From Yinghuangia sp045039925 (lineage in GTDB: Bacteria > Actinomycetota > Actinomycetes > Streptomycetales > Streptomycetaceae): a stretch of 64,000 nt of DNA. This document shows positions 1 to 7,457 of this stretch, piece after piece (the stretch's first letter is position 1; every line of letters begins with the position of its first letter). Location: assembly GCA_045039925.1 (NCBI GenBank), contig CP108400.1, positions 2,108,001-2,172,000 on the forward strand, read 5' to 3'. Position numbers and translations under genes: made by a program. Under the pieces are notes generated by a model. It worked only from the letters and a program-made list of their open reading frames with translations, was not told the origin of the DNA and did no database searches.

Positions 1-44
1 TCGGTCGTCCTTGCGAGGTCCTGCAACGCCGCGAGGCGCCGTGC
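1..44. repeat. Partial copy of a dispersed repeat
   Basis: The first 44 bases of the window match the reverse complement of about 11044-11087 at 40 of 44 positions. That region is the centre of the inverted-repeat element at 10999-11164. The shared core is GAGGTCCTGCAACGCCGCGA. The similarity stops at about base 44 and the left part lies outside the window, so this is an edge-truncated or decayed copy in the opposite orientation. Confidence 0.7.
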
Positions 45-237
45 GAAGGGGGGCGAAGGAGGGTCGCCAGGCCCGGCGCAGGCTCTGCGCGGCGAGCACT
101 GGTGCTGGTTTCCGGTCACCGCTCCAGCCCGGCGGGAGGGTGAGGGCAGCGCCTAAGGTGATCCGGTGGTCGGCGGGCGGATGCCCGCCGGCACGGGGCA
201 TCTGCACGGGGACCCAGGACACACGGGAGATGGACGC

Positions 238-1125
238 ATGGGCATCGGGGATCGCGTACGCGGCATAGGCGGCGCCGTCGGATCGGCGGCGGCGGCCGGA
301 CGCAGCGCGGTGGGGCGCGGGATCGGCGCCCGGCGCGACAACATCGCGTCCGGGGACTGGGCGCGCTCCGCGCTTGGCGAGATCACCGTCCCGGACGCTC
401 CGGCGACCGCCGTGTGGGAGCACTCGCTGGGTGTCCTGATCTGCCGCCACCCGCGCATCCCGGCCGCGACGGCCCGCCTGCTGCGTCCGCTCGACGGCCT
501 GGGCGCGGTGCGCTTCGGACCCGAGGAAGTGGGCTTCGACGGCGAGGACATCGCGTGGGGCAAGGTCACCGGGCTGCGCATGCGCGAGGCGTTCGCCGTG
601 ATGACCACCGACGGCCTCGACGGCGAAGTCGACCGCATCCGTGAGGTGCTGCCCCCGCTGCCGGGCCGCAAGTGGGTGGTCGGCAAGGCGGTGGAGGCCG
701 CCGCGACGGTGATGCTCGCGTCGCTGGAGCAGGCCGCCGAGCAGCGGCTCGACGCGGTCGAGGTGCCGTACGAGATCACCTACAAGGGCATGTTCGGCCG
801 CGAGAAGACGCTGACCGCGAGCCTGTTCGCGACCGCGCTGCTCGCGCACCAGCCCGGTGTGGCGGAGAGCCTGGTGGCGACCGCACGGGCCCGGGGCGTC
901 GCGGTGACGCCCGCGCCCGCGCTGACGCAGGACGCCGCCGCGCGCGCCGTGGGTCTGCGGGCCCGGACCGACGCCATGGCGGAACGCCTGCGCGCGGCAC
1001 GCGAGGAAGCGGAGCGGCAGGAAGCCGCGGGCTCGCTGGCGGAGGCACAGGAAGAGGCACAGCAAGAGGGCGCCCCCACCACGCCCAGCGCATCGGACGC
1101 ATCCCGCGCACCGAAGAGCGGCTGA
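238..1125 (+). CDS. Conserved hypothetical protein
   Basis: I do not recognise a named family for this 295-residue protein. ATG 238 is chosen because GGGAGA sits seven bases upstream; the frame is open further upstream (to 166) without a ribosome site. The first 40 residues are Gly/Ala-rich and Arg-studded and could be a weak amphipathic or membrane-associated helix. The middle (about 50-230) looks globular. The last 60 residues are dense in Ala, Glu, Arg and Gln and should form a charged helix or coiled coil. No signal peptide or lipobox is evident. The polymerase gene follows 113 bases later on the same strand with no clear terminator between, so the two may be co-transcribed. Confidence 0.7.
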   Translation: MGIGDRVRGIGGAVGSAAAAGRSAVGRGIGARRDNIASGDWARSALGEITVPDAPATAVWEHSLGVLICRHPRIPAATARLLRPLDGLGAVRFGPEEVGFDGEDIAWGKVTGLRMREAFAVMTTDGLDGEVDRIREVLPPLPGRKWVVGKAVEAAATVMLASLEQAAEQRLDAVEVPYEITYKGMFGREKTLTASLFATALLAHQPGVAESLVATARARGVAVTPAPALTQDAAARAVGLRARTDAMAERLRAAREEAERQEAAGSLAEAQEEAQQEGAPTTPSASDASRAPKSG

Positions 1126-1238
1126 CCGCACCGCGCCCCCTCCCCTCCCCGGATCCGGGTGGGTGACGTTTTATCCTCGGATGTCCGTCGACCCCCGGCT
1201 CCGGCCGCGACCCGCCGCGAGGCGGTGAGGAGGCACCC

Positions 1239-3071
1239 GTGCGCGCTTCCGCGCCCGACCACGCGAGCGGTCCCGGGGTGCCACCCGGTTGGGCCGCCCC
1301 GCCGCGGGCGGCTCTCGTGCCGGATGCGCAGGGGTCCGGCGGGCGGCTGCTGGCACTGGGCGAGGACGGCACCGCGCACGGGGCACCGCTGCGGGTGGCC
1401 GACTTGGCGGGGGCGGTCGCCGCGATCGAGTCGGCGGGTCGCGCGCCGCGCTGGGTGTGGGCGACCTCGGAGAGCGCCTACGCGCCGCTGCTGCCGGTCC
1501 GCGTCGGCCGCTGCCATGACCTCGCGCTGACCGAGGCGCTGCTGCGCGCGTACGAGGGCCACTTCGGCGACCCGCGTTCGCTCGGCGCGGCGTGGGCCCG
1601 GCTGCGTGGGCTCCCGGTCCCGGACGACCTGCCGATGGGCGCCGAAGCGGCGGACCAGGGCAGCCTGTTCGCCCCGGACCGGCTGCAACTCCCTTCGGGT
1701 GTCGACACGTTGGACGCCGTCGCGGCGGTGCACGCCGACCAGCTGCGGCGCGTCGCGGCGATCGGCGACGACGGCGCCCGGTCCCGGTTCCGGCTGCTGG
1801 TCGCGGCCGAATCGGCGGGCGGGCTGGTCGCGGCGGAGATGGCGTACGACGGACTGCCTTGGCGCGTGGACGTGCACAACCGCCTGCTGACCGAACTCCT
1901 CGGCCCCCGACCGCAGATCGCCGGCGCCGTGCCGCAGCGCATCGCCGAGCTGAACACACAGCTGCACGAGGCCCTGGGGACAAGGCCGTTCAACCCCGAC
2001 TCGCACCAGCAGGTGGTCAAGGCGTTCGGCGAACGCGGCATTCGCCTGACCTCGCTGCGCTCGCACTACCTGCGCGGCGTCGACCACCCGGCCGCGGAAA
2101 TCCTCATCCGGCACAAGGAGTTGTCCCGTCTGCACGCCGCGCACGGCTGGGCGTGGCAGGACACGTGGGTGCGCGGCGGGCGATTCCGGCCCGAGTACGT
2201 CGTGGCCGGTGTCGTCTCGGGACGCTGGGCCAGCCAGGGCGGCGGCGCGCTGCAAATCCCCAGGATCCTGCGCGGCGCGGTGGTCGCCGACCCGGGCTGG
2301 TGCCTCGTCGTCGCGGACGCGGCCCAGCTCGAACCGCGCGTACTGGCCGCGATGTCGCGTGACACGGGCCTGGCCCGGACCGCCGCGGCGGGCGACCTGT
2401 ACGAGGCCCTGGCCGCCGCCGCGTTCCGGGGCGACCGGGACAAGGCCAAGCTCGGCCTGCTGGGGGCGATGTACGGGCAGACGAGCGGCGACATCGGCCC
2501 GCTCCTGGCGACGCTGCGCCGCCAGTACCCGCAGGCCATGGCCTTCGTCGAAGCCGCCGCCCGGACCGGCGAGGAGGGCGGCATCGTACGGTCGGTGCTC
2601 GGCCGCCCGTGCCCGCCGCCGTCGCCCGAGTGGCTCGACCGCGCCGATCCCGGCGGCGAGCCGGGGCCCGAACGCGCCTTCGGCGGCCAGGGCTTCGACC
2701 GAGGGGGCGACCGGGGTGCCGAACGCGGTGACGGCGATACGGACGCCGCGGGCCGGTCGACGCGTGCCCGGGGGCGGTTCACCCGCAACTTCGTGATCCA
2801 GGCGAGTGCCGCCGACTGGGCCGAGGTGCTGCTCGCGACGCTGCGGCAGCACCTCGCCCGGTTCCCGCAGAGCCCGTCGGGGGCCCGCCCGCACCTGGTG
2901 TTCTTCCAGCACGACGAGATCATCGTGCACGCGCCGCGGGAGGCCGCGGAGGCGGTGGCCGAGACGATCACGCGCTCCGCGGACGAGGCGCGGGCCCTCG
3001 TGTTCGGCGACACGCCCGTACGACTGCCGATGGTGCCGGTCATCGTGGACAGCTACGCGGAGGCGAAGTGA
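1239..3071 (+). CDS. Bifunctional 3'-5' exonuclease/DNA polymerase (family A-like)
   Basis: This 610-residue protein resembles the short actinobacterial family-A polymerases annotated as bifunctional 3'-5' exonuclease/DNA polymerase, found in addition to full-length PolA. Three polymerase motifs are visible: motif A as VVADAAQLEPRVLA (about residue 357), the motif B region KLGLLGAMYGQTSGD (about 405) and motif C as FFQHDEIIVH (about 555). The expected Asp-Tyr-Ser of motif A is Asp-Ala-Ala, which is common in this subfamily. The N-terminal third would be a divergent exonuclease domain; I cannot point to an intact DEDD set. The GTG start has GTGAGGAGG just upstream. It likely acts in DNA repair. 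It ends ten bases before the convergent DUF1206 gene. Confidence 0.85.
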   Translation: MRASAPDHASGPGVPPGWAAPPRAALVPDAQGSGGRLLALGEDGTAHGAPLRVADLAGAVAAIESAGRAPRWVWATSESAYAPLLPVRVGRCHDLALTEALLRAYEGHFGDPRSLGAAWARLRGLPVPDDLPMGAEAADQGSLFAPDRLQLPSGVDTLDAVAAVHADQLRRVAAIGDDGARSRFRLLVAAESAGGLVAAEMAYDGLPWRVDVHNRLLTELLGPRPQIAGAVPQRIAELNTQLHEALGTRPFNPDSHQQVVKAFGERGIRLTSLRSHYLRGVDHPAAEILIRHKELSRLHAAHGWAWQDTWVRGGRFRPEYVVAGVVSGRWASQGGGALQIPRILRGAVVADPGWCLVVADAAQLEPRVLAAMSRDTGLARTAAAGDLYEALAAAAFRGDRDKAKLGLLGAMYGQTSGDIGPLLATLRRQYPQAMAFVEAAARTGEEGGIVRSVLGRPCPPPSPEWLDRADPGGEPGPERAFGGQGFDRGGDRGAERGDGDTDAAGRSTRARGRFTRNFVIQASAADWAEVLLATLRQHLARFPQSPSGARPHLVFFQHDEIIVHAPREAAEAVAETITRSADEARALVFGDTPVRLPMVPVIVDSYAEAK

Positions 3072-3081
3072 CCGGCCGCGG

Positions 3082-3948
3082 TCAGCGGGACGCGTTCTTC
3101 GGGTGGACCTTGCGGTAGCGGGCCTCGAAGGCGCAGTAGACGCCGAAGACGATCAGGCCGACCGCGATGGCGTACAGCGGCCACGGCCCCAGCGGGCCGC
3201 TCGCGGTCTCGCGCAGGGTGTCGTCGAGGCCCTTGGCCTCCTGCGCGTCGTACTTCGCGGCGGCAGCAGTCAGGAACACTCCGACCGCGCAGATCACCAC
3301 ACCGCGCGCCGAGCGGCCGATGACGCCCAGGGTCTCCACCAACCGGCGTGATTCCTTGGACATCTGACCGAGCTTCAGCTTGCGGGTGAAGCGCCTGCGC
3401 AGCGCGTTGACGACCATGACGATGCCGACGATCGCGACGGTCAGGCCGATCGCGAGGACGAGCCAGCGGCCGCCGGTCTGCTCCATGGTGCGGGCGGTGA
3501 GGTCCTTGGACTGCTTGTCGGAGGACTGCCCTCCGCCGCGCTGCTCGTTGCTCCCGCTGTCCAGGTTGAAGGCCACCACACCGGCGCAAATGGCTGCGTA
3601 CAGAAAGCCCCTGGCCAGCGAGCTCAGGCGCTTGGTGGCCTTGTCGCCGTCCGGTACCGGCTGGCCGTACAGGGCTTCGACGAACCGCCAGATGGCGAGG
3701 CCCGCGAACCCGACCGCGATCGCCCACAACATCGTGCCGCCGCCCGGCTGGTCGGCGACCGCGCGCAAGGCACCCTGGCGGTCCGCCTCCTCGCTCGTCG
3801 CATCGGCACCGACCTGTACGGCGAGCCCGCCGACCAGGACGTAGATGACGCCGCGCGCTATCAGTCCGCCGCGCGCAAGCGCGCCGAACCATCTGCTGCC
3901 GGCGGCTTCCCGCCCGGCCTCCTGAACTGTGCTGCCACTCGCGGACAT
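3082..3948 (-). CDS. DUF1206 family membrane protein
   Basis: A 288-residue integral membrane protein with about six hydrophobic segments arranged as three helical-pair repeats, each opening with an Ala/Gly-Arg-Gly-rich turn (LARGGLIARGVIYVLVGGLA, LARGFLYAAICAGVVAF, GRSARGVVICAVGVFL). That threefold pattern is the DUF1206 signature; the family has no established function. The start at 3948 is preferred over an upstream ATG because AGAGGAG lies a few bases before it. The gene converges on the polymerase gene with ten bases between stops. Confidence 0.85.
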   Translation of the reverse strand: MSASGSTVQEAGREAAGSRWFGALARGGLIARGVIYVLVGGLAVQVGADATSEEADRQGALRAVADQPGGGTMLWAIAVGFAGLAIWRFVEALYGQPVPDGDKATKRLSSLARGFLYAAICAGVVAFNLDSGSNEQRGGGQSSDKQSKDLTARTMEQTGGRWLVLAIGLTVAIVGIVMVVNALRRRFTRKLKLGQMSKESRRLVETLGVIGRSARGVVICAVGVFLTAAAAKYDAQEAKGLDDTLRETASGPLGPWPLYAIAVGLIVFGVYCAFEARYRKVHPKNASR

Positions 3949-3999
3949 GACGGCTCCTCTCGTGGAGCCACTAGCCCGATTCGGCGAGTGCATGCGCAA

Positions 4000-4034
4000 A
4001 CAAGCGCCCCGCGCGTGGGGCGCGGGGCGCTTGT
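4000..4034 (-). terminator. Strong intrinsic hairpin
   Basis: A perfect 15-bp inverted repeat (ACAAGCGCCCCGCGC and its complement) with a five-base loop lies between the end of the SRPBCC gene (4054) and the start of the DUF1206 gene. On the minus strand it is followed by TTGTTTG, as expected for a terminator of the SRPBCC transcript. Confidence 0.8.
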
Positions 4035-4053
4035 CGGGTCGTTCTGGGTGCGG

Positions 4054-4617
4054 TCAGGTGCGGTGGGCGGCTTCCGCGAAGTGGTCGCGGATCTCCGCGA
4101 GGACGCGTTCCAGGGCCTCGCCCGGCACCACGACGCTGCCCTTCGCCGGGTCGACGACCGTCAGCGATCCGGCGGGGCCGTCCGGCACCTGGCCGAGGGC
4201 CAGGCCCTCGTGGCCGGGCGTACCGCCGAACTGGCCGGGGGTGCGGTTGTAGCCGGAGCGCGCCTCGGCGCCCTCCGGGAGGCCGGGCCACGTGCCCTCG
4301 TCGACCGCGGCGCGGACGATGCAGTGGTTCCAGCCTTCGAGGTCGGGCCCGGGGGCGACCACGATCTCACCGCGCAGCCGCGGCGAGTCGAGCTCCCAGG
4401 CGATGTGCATCTCGTCGCCGTCGGCGTGGGTGCGCAACACCGAGGTGTGGCTCCCGCCGTCGCGGTCGACGGCGGTCAGCGTCACCGAGTCGGGGCCGTG
4501 GTCGTCGGCGCGGGTGACCATGCCGAGGAAGTCCGGGATGCGGTGCGGATCGGACAAGACGTGGAAGACCGTGTCCTGCGACGCGGCCACCTCGACAGCG
4601 CGTTCGTGGATCGTCAT
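4054..4617 (-). CDS. SRPBCC family protein (START/polyketide cyclase-like)
   Basis: This 187-residue protein begins MTIHERAVEVAASQDTVFHV and continues SDPHRIPDFLGMVTRADD, the usual N-terminal strand-helix-helix start of the SRPBCC fold, which makes a hydrophobic ligand cavity. The middle has the expected beta strands (TSVLRTHADGDEMHIAWEL) and the C-terminal helix is ALERVLAEIRDHFAEAA. The ligand cannot be inferred; many actinobacterial members have no known function. The ATG at 4617 has GAAGG upstream. It is probably transcribed alone, with a strong hairpin just downstream. Confidence 0.75.
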   Translation of the reverse strand: MTIHERAVEVAASQDTVFHVLSDPHRIPDFLGMVTRADDHGPDSVTLTAVDRDGGSHTSVLRTHADGDEMHIAWELDSPRLRGEIVVAPGPDLEGWNHCIVRAAVDEGTWPGLPEGAEARSGYNRTPGQFGGTPGHEGLALGQVPDGPAGSLTVVDPAKGSVVVPGEALERVLAEIRDHFAEAAHRT

Positions 4618-4740
4618 GGCGCAACCTTCTTCGGTTCACAGCAAAGGCCTGCGGTGTTGCTTCCGCAGTTCATGGTCCTACTCGGACGACGCGAGTGCGA
4701 ACGGGGACCGCCCCGGATCCGCGTGGCGGTGGCCTCCGCG

Positions 4741-4789
4741 CCGGACCCCGGGTCCCCGGCGCGCGTGGCGCCGGGGACCCGGGGTCCGG
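4741..4789 (-). terminator. Perfect 22-bp hairpin terminator
   Basis: Bases 4741-4762 pair perfectly with 4768-4789, leaving a five-base loop GCGTG. The hairpin begins 13 bases beyond the stop of the 94-residue gene that ends at 4802. There is no U-run, which is common for Streptomyces terminators. It is the strongest simple hairpin I found in the window. Confidence 0.85.
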
Positions 4790-4801
4790 AAGCTGCGCCG
4801 G

Positions 4802-5086
4802 TCAGTGGCGCTTGCGGCCCTTCGGGCCGGTGTCGCTGCCGCGCGACTGCTTGCGACCCTTGGCGCGGCGGTCCTGCTGGGCGTCGCGGTCGGCGACCAG
4901 CGTGTCCGCCGCGTTGTCCTGCGACTGCGACCGGTCCTGCGCGGAACGGTCCTGCGCCGAGCGGTCCTGCGCGGAACGGTCCTGCGCGGAGCGGTCGTGC
5001 GCCTGGGCCGCGTCGGCCCGGTGCGCGGGCTCGGCGAACATCGGGCTCTTGTCCTGAAGATGCGGCTTGGCCTTCTGCTTGGCCAT
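4802..5086 (-). CDS. Small hydrophilic protein with DRSAQ repeats
   Basis: A 94-residue, highly charged protein with no recognisable domain. The ATG at 5086 is favoured over upstream starts because a near-perfect AAGGAGG (5095-5101) precedes it at eight bases. After the start MAKQKAKPHLQDKSPMF comes a tandem of four DRSAQ pentapeptides plus a degenerate fifth, encoded by 15-base direct repeats, then a basic tail ending GPKGRKRH. The composition (Gln, Asp, Arg, Ser, Lys; almost no hydrophobics) suggests an intrinsically disordered protein, possibly nucleic-acid binding or stress-related. A perfect hairpin sits in its leader and a 22-bp terminator follows. Confidence 0.7.
   Translation of the reverse strand: MAKQKAKPHLQDKSPMFAEPAHRADAAQAHDRSAQDRSAQDRSAQDRSAQDRSQSQDNAADTLVADRDAQQDRRAKGRKQSRGSDTGPKGRKRH
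4931..5001 (-). repeat. 15-bp coding tandem repeat (DRSAQ units)
   Basis: About five 15-base direct repeats on the minus strand, unit close to GACCGTTCCGCGCAG, encode the pentapeptide DRSAQ. Differences between units are mostly single silent substitutions, so slippage-driven length variation between strains is likely. Confidence 0.7.
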
Positions 5087-5094
5087 GGTGTGTT

Positions 5095-5126
5095 CCTCCT
5101 TGAGGAGTTCACGGGCTGAACTCCTC
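5095..5126 (-). promoter_or_regulatory. Leader hairpin next to the ribosome binding site
   Basis: On the minus strand GAGGAGTTCA pairs perfectly with TGAACTCCTC (loop GCCCG) and the Shine-Dalgarno AAGGAGG follows within a base. The distal arm contains CTCC, which could instead pair with GGAG of the ribosome site over a TCAA loop. The two structures are mutually exclusive, so this leader could switch translation of the 94-residue gene; that is inference. Confidence 0.45.
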
Positions 5127-5201
5127 TTCACTGTCGCACCGACGATCACGTTCCGCCTCTCGGCCGATCACAGAGAGCGATAACGCAGTCGATTTCGAGC
5201 G

Positions 5202-5924
5202 CTAGACGTCGGCGCTGCCGCCGCGAGGACGCAGTCCGCGCATAGCCGTCTCGACGACCCGATCGGCGTAATCCGCGTCCAGCGGGCCGGTCCGCAGCAG
5301 CCACCGGCTGAGCAGCGGGCTCCAGATCGCGTCGACCGCGGCACCGAGGTCGACGTCGGCGGCGATCTGCCCCGCCTCCTGCGCCGCCCGCAGCCGCTGC
5401 CTCTTGAGGTTCTCGACGGGCGTGTGCAGGCGCTCGACGTACGCGGCGGCAAGCTCGGGGTCGTTCATGACCTCGGACGTCAGCGCCCGCATCGGCAGGT
5501 CGTACCGAGGGTCGGCCATCTCCTCGACGGTGGCCCGCAGCACGGTCTTCAGGTCCGCCTCGATGTCGCCGGTGTCGGGGAGTCCGGCGGCGGGCGCGGT
5601 CTCGGCGGCACCGCCGCGCGCCCCGGAGGTCCCGCCCGCGTCGTCGCCGCGGCCTTCCCCGTCACCCTCGTCCCCGTCCCCGTCCCCGTCGCGCATGGTC
5701 AGCATGAGGAAGGCGTCGAAGAGCACCGCGCCCTTGCTCGGCCACCAGCGGTAGATCGTCTGCTTGCCGACGCCGGCCCGGGCGGCGATGGCCTCGATGC
5801 TGAGCTTCGCGTACCCGATCTCGCCGGCCAGGTCGAAGGCGGCGGTCAGGATCGCGCGGCGCGACGCCTGGCTGCGCCGCGCCGCGTTGGGGGACTTCTG
5901 CGTCTTGTGCTGCTGCTCGGCCAT
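5202..5924 (-). CDS. TetR/AcrR family transcriptional regulator
   Basis: A 240-residue regulator. Residues about 18-65 form the TetR helix-turn-helix (AILTAAFDLAGEIGYAKLSI, then AIAARAGVGKQTIYRWWPSK). The C-terminal two thirds is the ligand-binding/dimerisation part, interrupted at about 90-120 by an Asp/Gly/Glu-rich low-complexity loop. It is divergent from the short-chain dehydrogenase at 6046; two GAGACG/AGACGG-type palindromes lie in the shared promoter, so it most likely represses that gene and perhaps itself. No clear ribosome site precedes ATG 5924, which may mean a leaderless or weakly translated message. Confidence 0.85.
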   Translation of the reverse strand: MAEQQHKTQKSPNAARRSQASRRAILTAAFDLAGEIGYAKLSIEAIAARAGVGKQTIYRWWPSKGAVLFDAFLMLTMRDGDGDGDEGDGEGRGDDAGGTSGARGGAAETAPAAGLPDTGDIEADLKTVLRATVEEMADPRYDLPMRALTSEVMNDPELAAAYVERLHTPVENLKRQRLRAAQEAGQIAADVDLGAAVDAIWSPLLSRWLLRTGPLDADYADRVVETAMRGLRPRGGSADV

Positions 5925-5951
5925 GGACAGAGGGTAGCAAGGAGCGAGACG

Positions 5952-6021
5952 AGACGGACCGTCTTGACACCTTCACAGCCGTGGGTCATAGTCATGGACA
6001 TCAAGCGAGACGCAACGTCTC
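5952..6021 (+). promoter_or_regulatory. Divergent promoter with two candidate TetR operators
   Basis: A promoter-like pair TTGACA (5964-5969) and CATAGT (5987-5992) is separated by exactly 17 bases and reads toward the dehydrogenase at 6046. Palindrome AGACGG-A-CCGTCT (5952-5964) abuts the -35 box and palindrome GAGACG-CAA-CGTCTC (6007-6021) lies just after the expected start point. Both arms share the GAGACG/AGACGG theme, which fits repression by the adjacent TetR protein. Confidence 0.65.
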
Positions 6022-6045
6022 GTCTAGAGATTGAGGAGACACCGT

Positions 6046-6984
6046 ATGCGCACCCCAGTAACCACCGGAACCACCGGAACCACCGGCTCCACCACCGCGA
6101 CCGCCGCCACCGGAGGCCGCGTCTGGTTCGTCACCGGGGCGAGCCGCGGCCTCGGCCGTGCCTTCGCCGAGGCCGCCCTCGCCGCCGGGGACCGCGTCGC
6201 CGCCGCCGCGCGCAGCGGCGACGCACTGGACGAACTGGCCGCGGCCCACCCGGGGCGCGTCCTGCCGCTCACCCTCGACGTCACCGACCGGGACGCGGTC
6301 TTCGCGGCCGTCGGCAAGGCCGTCGACGCGTTCGGCCGGCTCGACATCGTGGTCAACAACGCCGGGACCCTCTCGATGGGCATGGTCGAGGAGTTCAGCG
6401 AGGAGGAGGCCCGGGCGCAGATGGAGACGAACTTCTTCGGCGCGCTCTGGGTGAGCCAGGCGGTGATGCCGCACCTGCGCGGGCAGGGGTCGGGGCACAT
6501 CGTGCAGATCTCCAGCATCGGCGGCCTGGCCGGGTTCCCGCTGTCCGGCATGTACGCGGCGAGCAAGTTCGCCCTGGAGGGCATGAGCGAGGCACTGGCC
6601 ATGGAAGCCGCCTCGTTCGGCGTCAAGGTCAGCATCGTGCAGCCGGGCGGCTACTGGACCGACCTCTACACCGCGATGCGCAACACCACTCCCGTCGAGG
6701 CGTACGCCCCGCTGCGCGCCGAACTGGAGAAGCAGTGGGCCGAGGGCTCGGTCGACAGCGAACCGCGGCTGGCCGCCGAGGCGTTGCTCAAGCTGGTCGC
6801 CAGCGACGAGCCGCCGTTGCGGCTGCTCCTCGGCAGCATGGTGTACGACCTCGCGTTCGACATCGCCCGCGGCCGCATGGCCGTGTGGTCCGCGTGGGAG
6901 GACACCAGCCGCGCGGCGGAGAAGGCCGTCCCGATGCCGGGCACCGAGTCGAACACCCCCGCGCCGAACGCCGCCGCGTCGTGA
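6046..6984 (+). CDS. SDR family NAD(P)-dependent oxidoreductase
   Basis: A 312-residue classical short-chain dehydrogenase/reductase. The cofactor motif TGASRGLG is at residues 30-37, NNAG follows at about 106, the catalytic Ser lies in QISSIGG and the Tyr/Lys pair in YAASK. The substrate is unknown; the pattern resembles the broad oxidoreductases often paired with a TetR repressor. The first 24 residues are a Thr/Gly repeat (TTGTTGTTG-like) ahead of the fold. ATG 6046 is chosen because GAGGAG lies eight bases upstream. Expression is probably controlled by the divergent TetR protein through the operators at 5952-6021. Confidence 0.88.
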   Translation: MRTPVTTGTTGTTGSTTATAATGGRVWFVTGASRGLGRAFAEAALAAGDRVAAAARSGDALDELAAAHPGRVLPLTLDVTDRDAVFAAVGKAVDAFGRLDIVVNNAGTLSMGMVEEFSEEEARAQMETNFFGALWVSQAVMPHLRGQGSGHIVQISSIGGLAGFPLSGMYAASKFALEGMSEALAMEAASFGVKVSIVQPGGYWTDLYTAMRNTTPVEAYAPLRAELEKQWAEGSVDSEPRLAAEALLKLVASDEPPLRLLLGSMVYDLAFDIARGRMAVWSAWEDTSRAAEKAVPMPGTESNTPAPNAAAS

Positions 6985-7038
6985 CGGGCCCGGCCTGTCC
7001 CCGTCCCGGCGGGGAAAGGCCTTTTGCCGCAATGCCGT

Positions 7039-7341
7039 TCAGACTCGCCGGGGCGCGGCGTCCAACACGTGGCGCGCCCCGGCCACCGCGTAAGGCAGCG
7101 CGACCGCGTGCCCGAGCAGGGCGACGAACGTCCCGCTTCCCGTGGTCACGTCCAGCACGACCCCGGCGAGGGCACCGGCCACGAACCCGGCCCAGGCCCC
7201 GGCCACCGCACCGGCCGCCACGACCAGCCATCGGCCGGAGAACGGGACGGCCGGACCGCGCCTCCGGGCAGCCCGCGCGCCGACCACGGTCAGAGCCACC
7301 ATGAGACCGATGAACGTCACGGACAAGGCAGGCATCATCAT
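7039..7341 (-). CDS. Small three-helix membrane protein
   Basis: A 100-residue hydrophobic protein of unknown family. Three hydrophobic segments are visible (about residues 6-23, 37-62 and 70-90) separated by an Arg-rich turn (ARAARRR) and a Thr/Gly loop. Three consecutive Met codons open the frame and no clear ribosome site is visible, so the exact start is uncertain. It is convergent with the dehydrogenase gene. High GC makes spurious hydrophobic frames possible, but the alternating loop/helix pattern and conserved-looking charges favour a real gene. Confidence 0.5.
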   Translation of the reverse strand: MMMPALSVTFIGLMVALTVVGARAARRRGPAVPFSGRWLVVAAGAVAGAWAGFVAGALAGVVLDVTTGSGTFVALLGHAVALPYAVAGARHVLDAAPRRV

Positions 7342-7457
7342 GGCGCCAGCCTGGCAGCCGTCCGACCCCCGGCAGCATCGGTAAAACCCCTGACATGTCC
7401 CGGAGTTCGTCCCCTAGGGGGCAGGGCTCCAGGAAGACGTGACCTAGAAGACACGAC

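Noticed and set aside
780..2930. Long minus-strand frame opposite the DNA polymerase
   Set aside because: Antisense shadow; the polymerase frame has all motifs, a ribosome site and a normal length.
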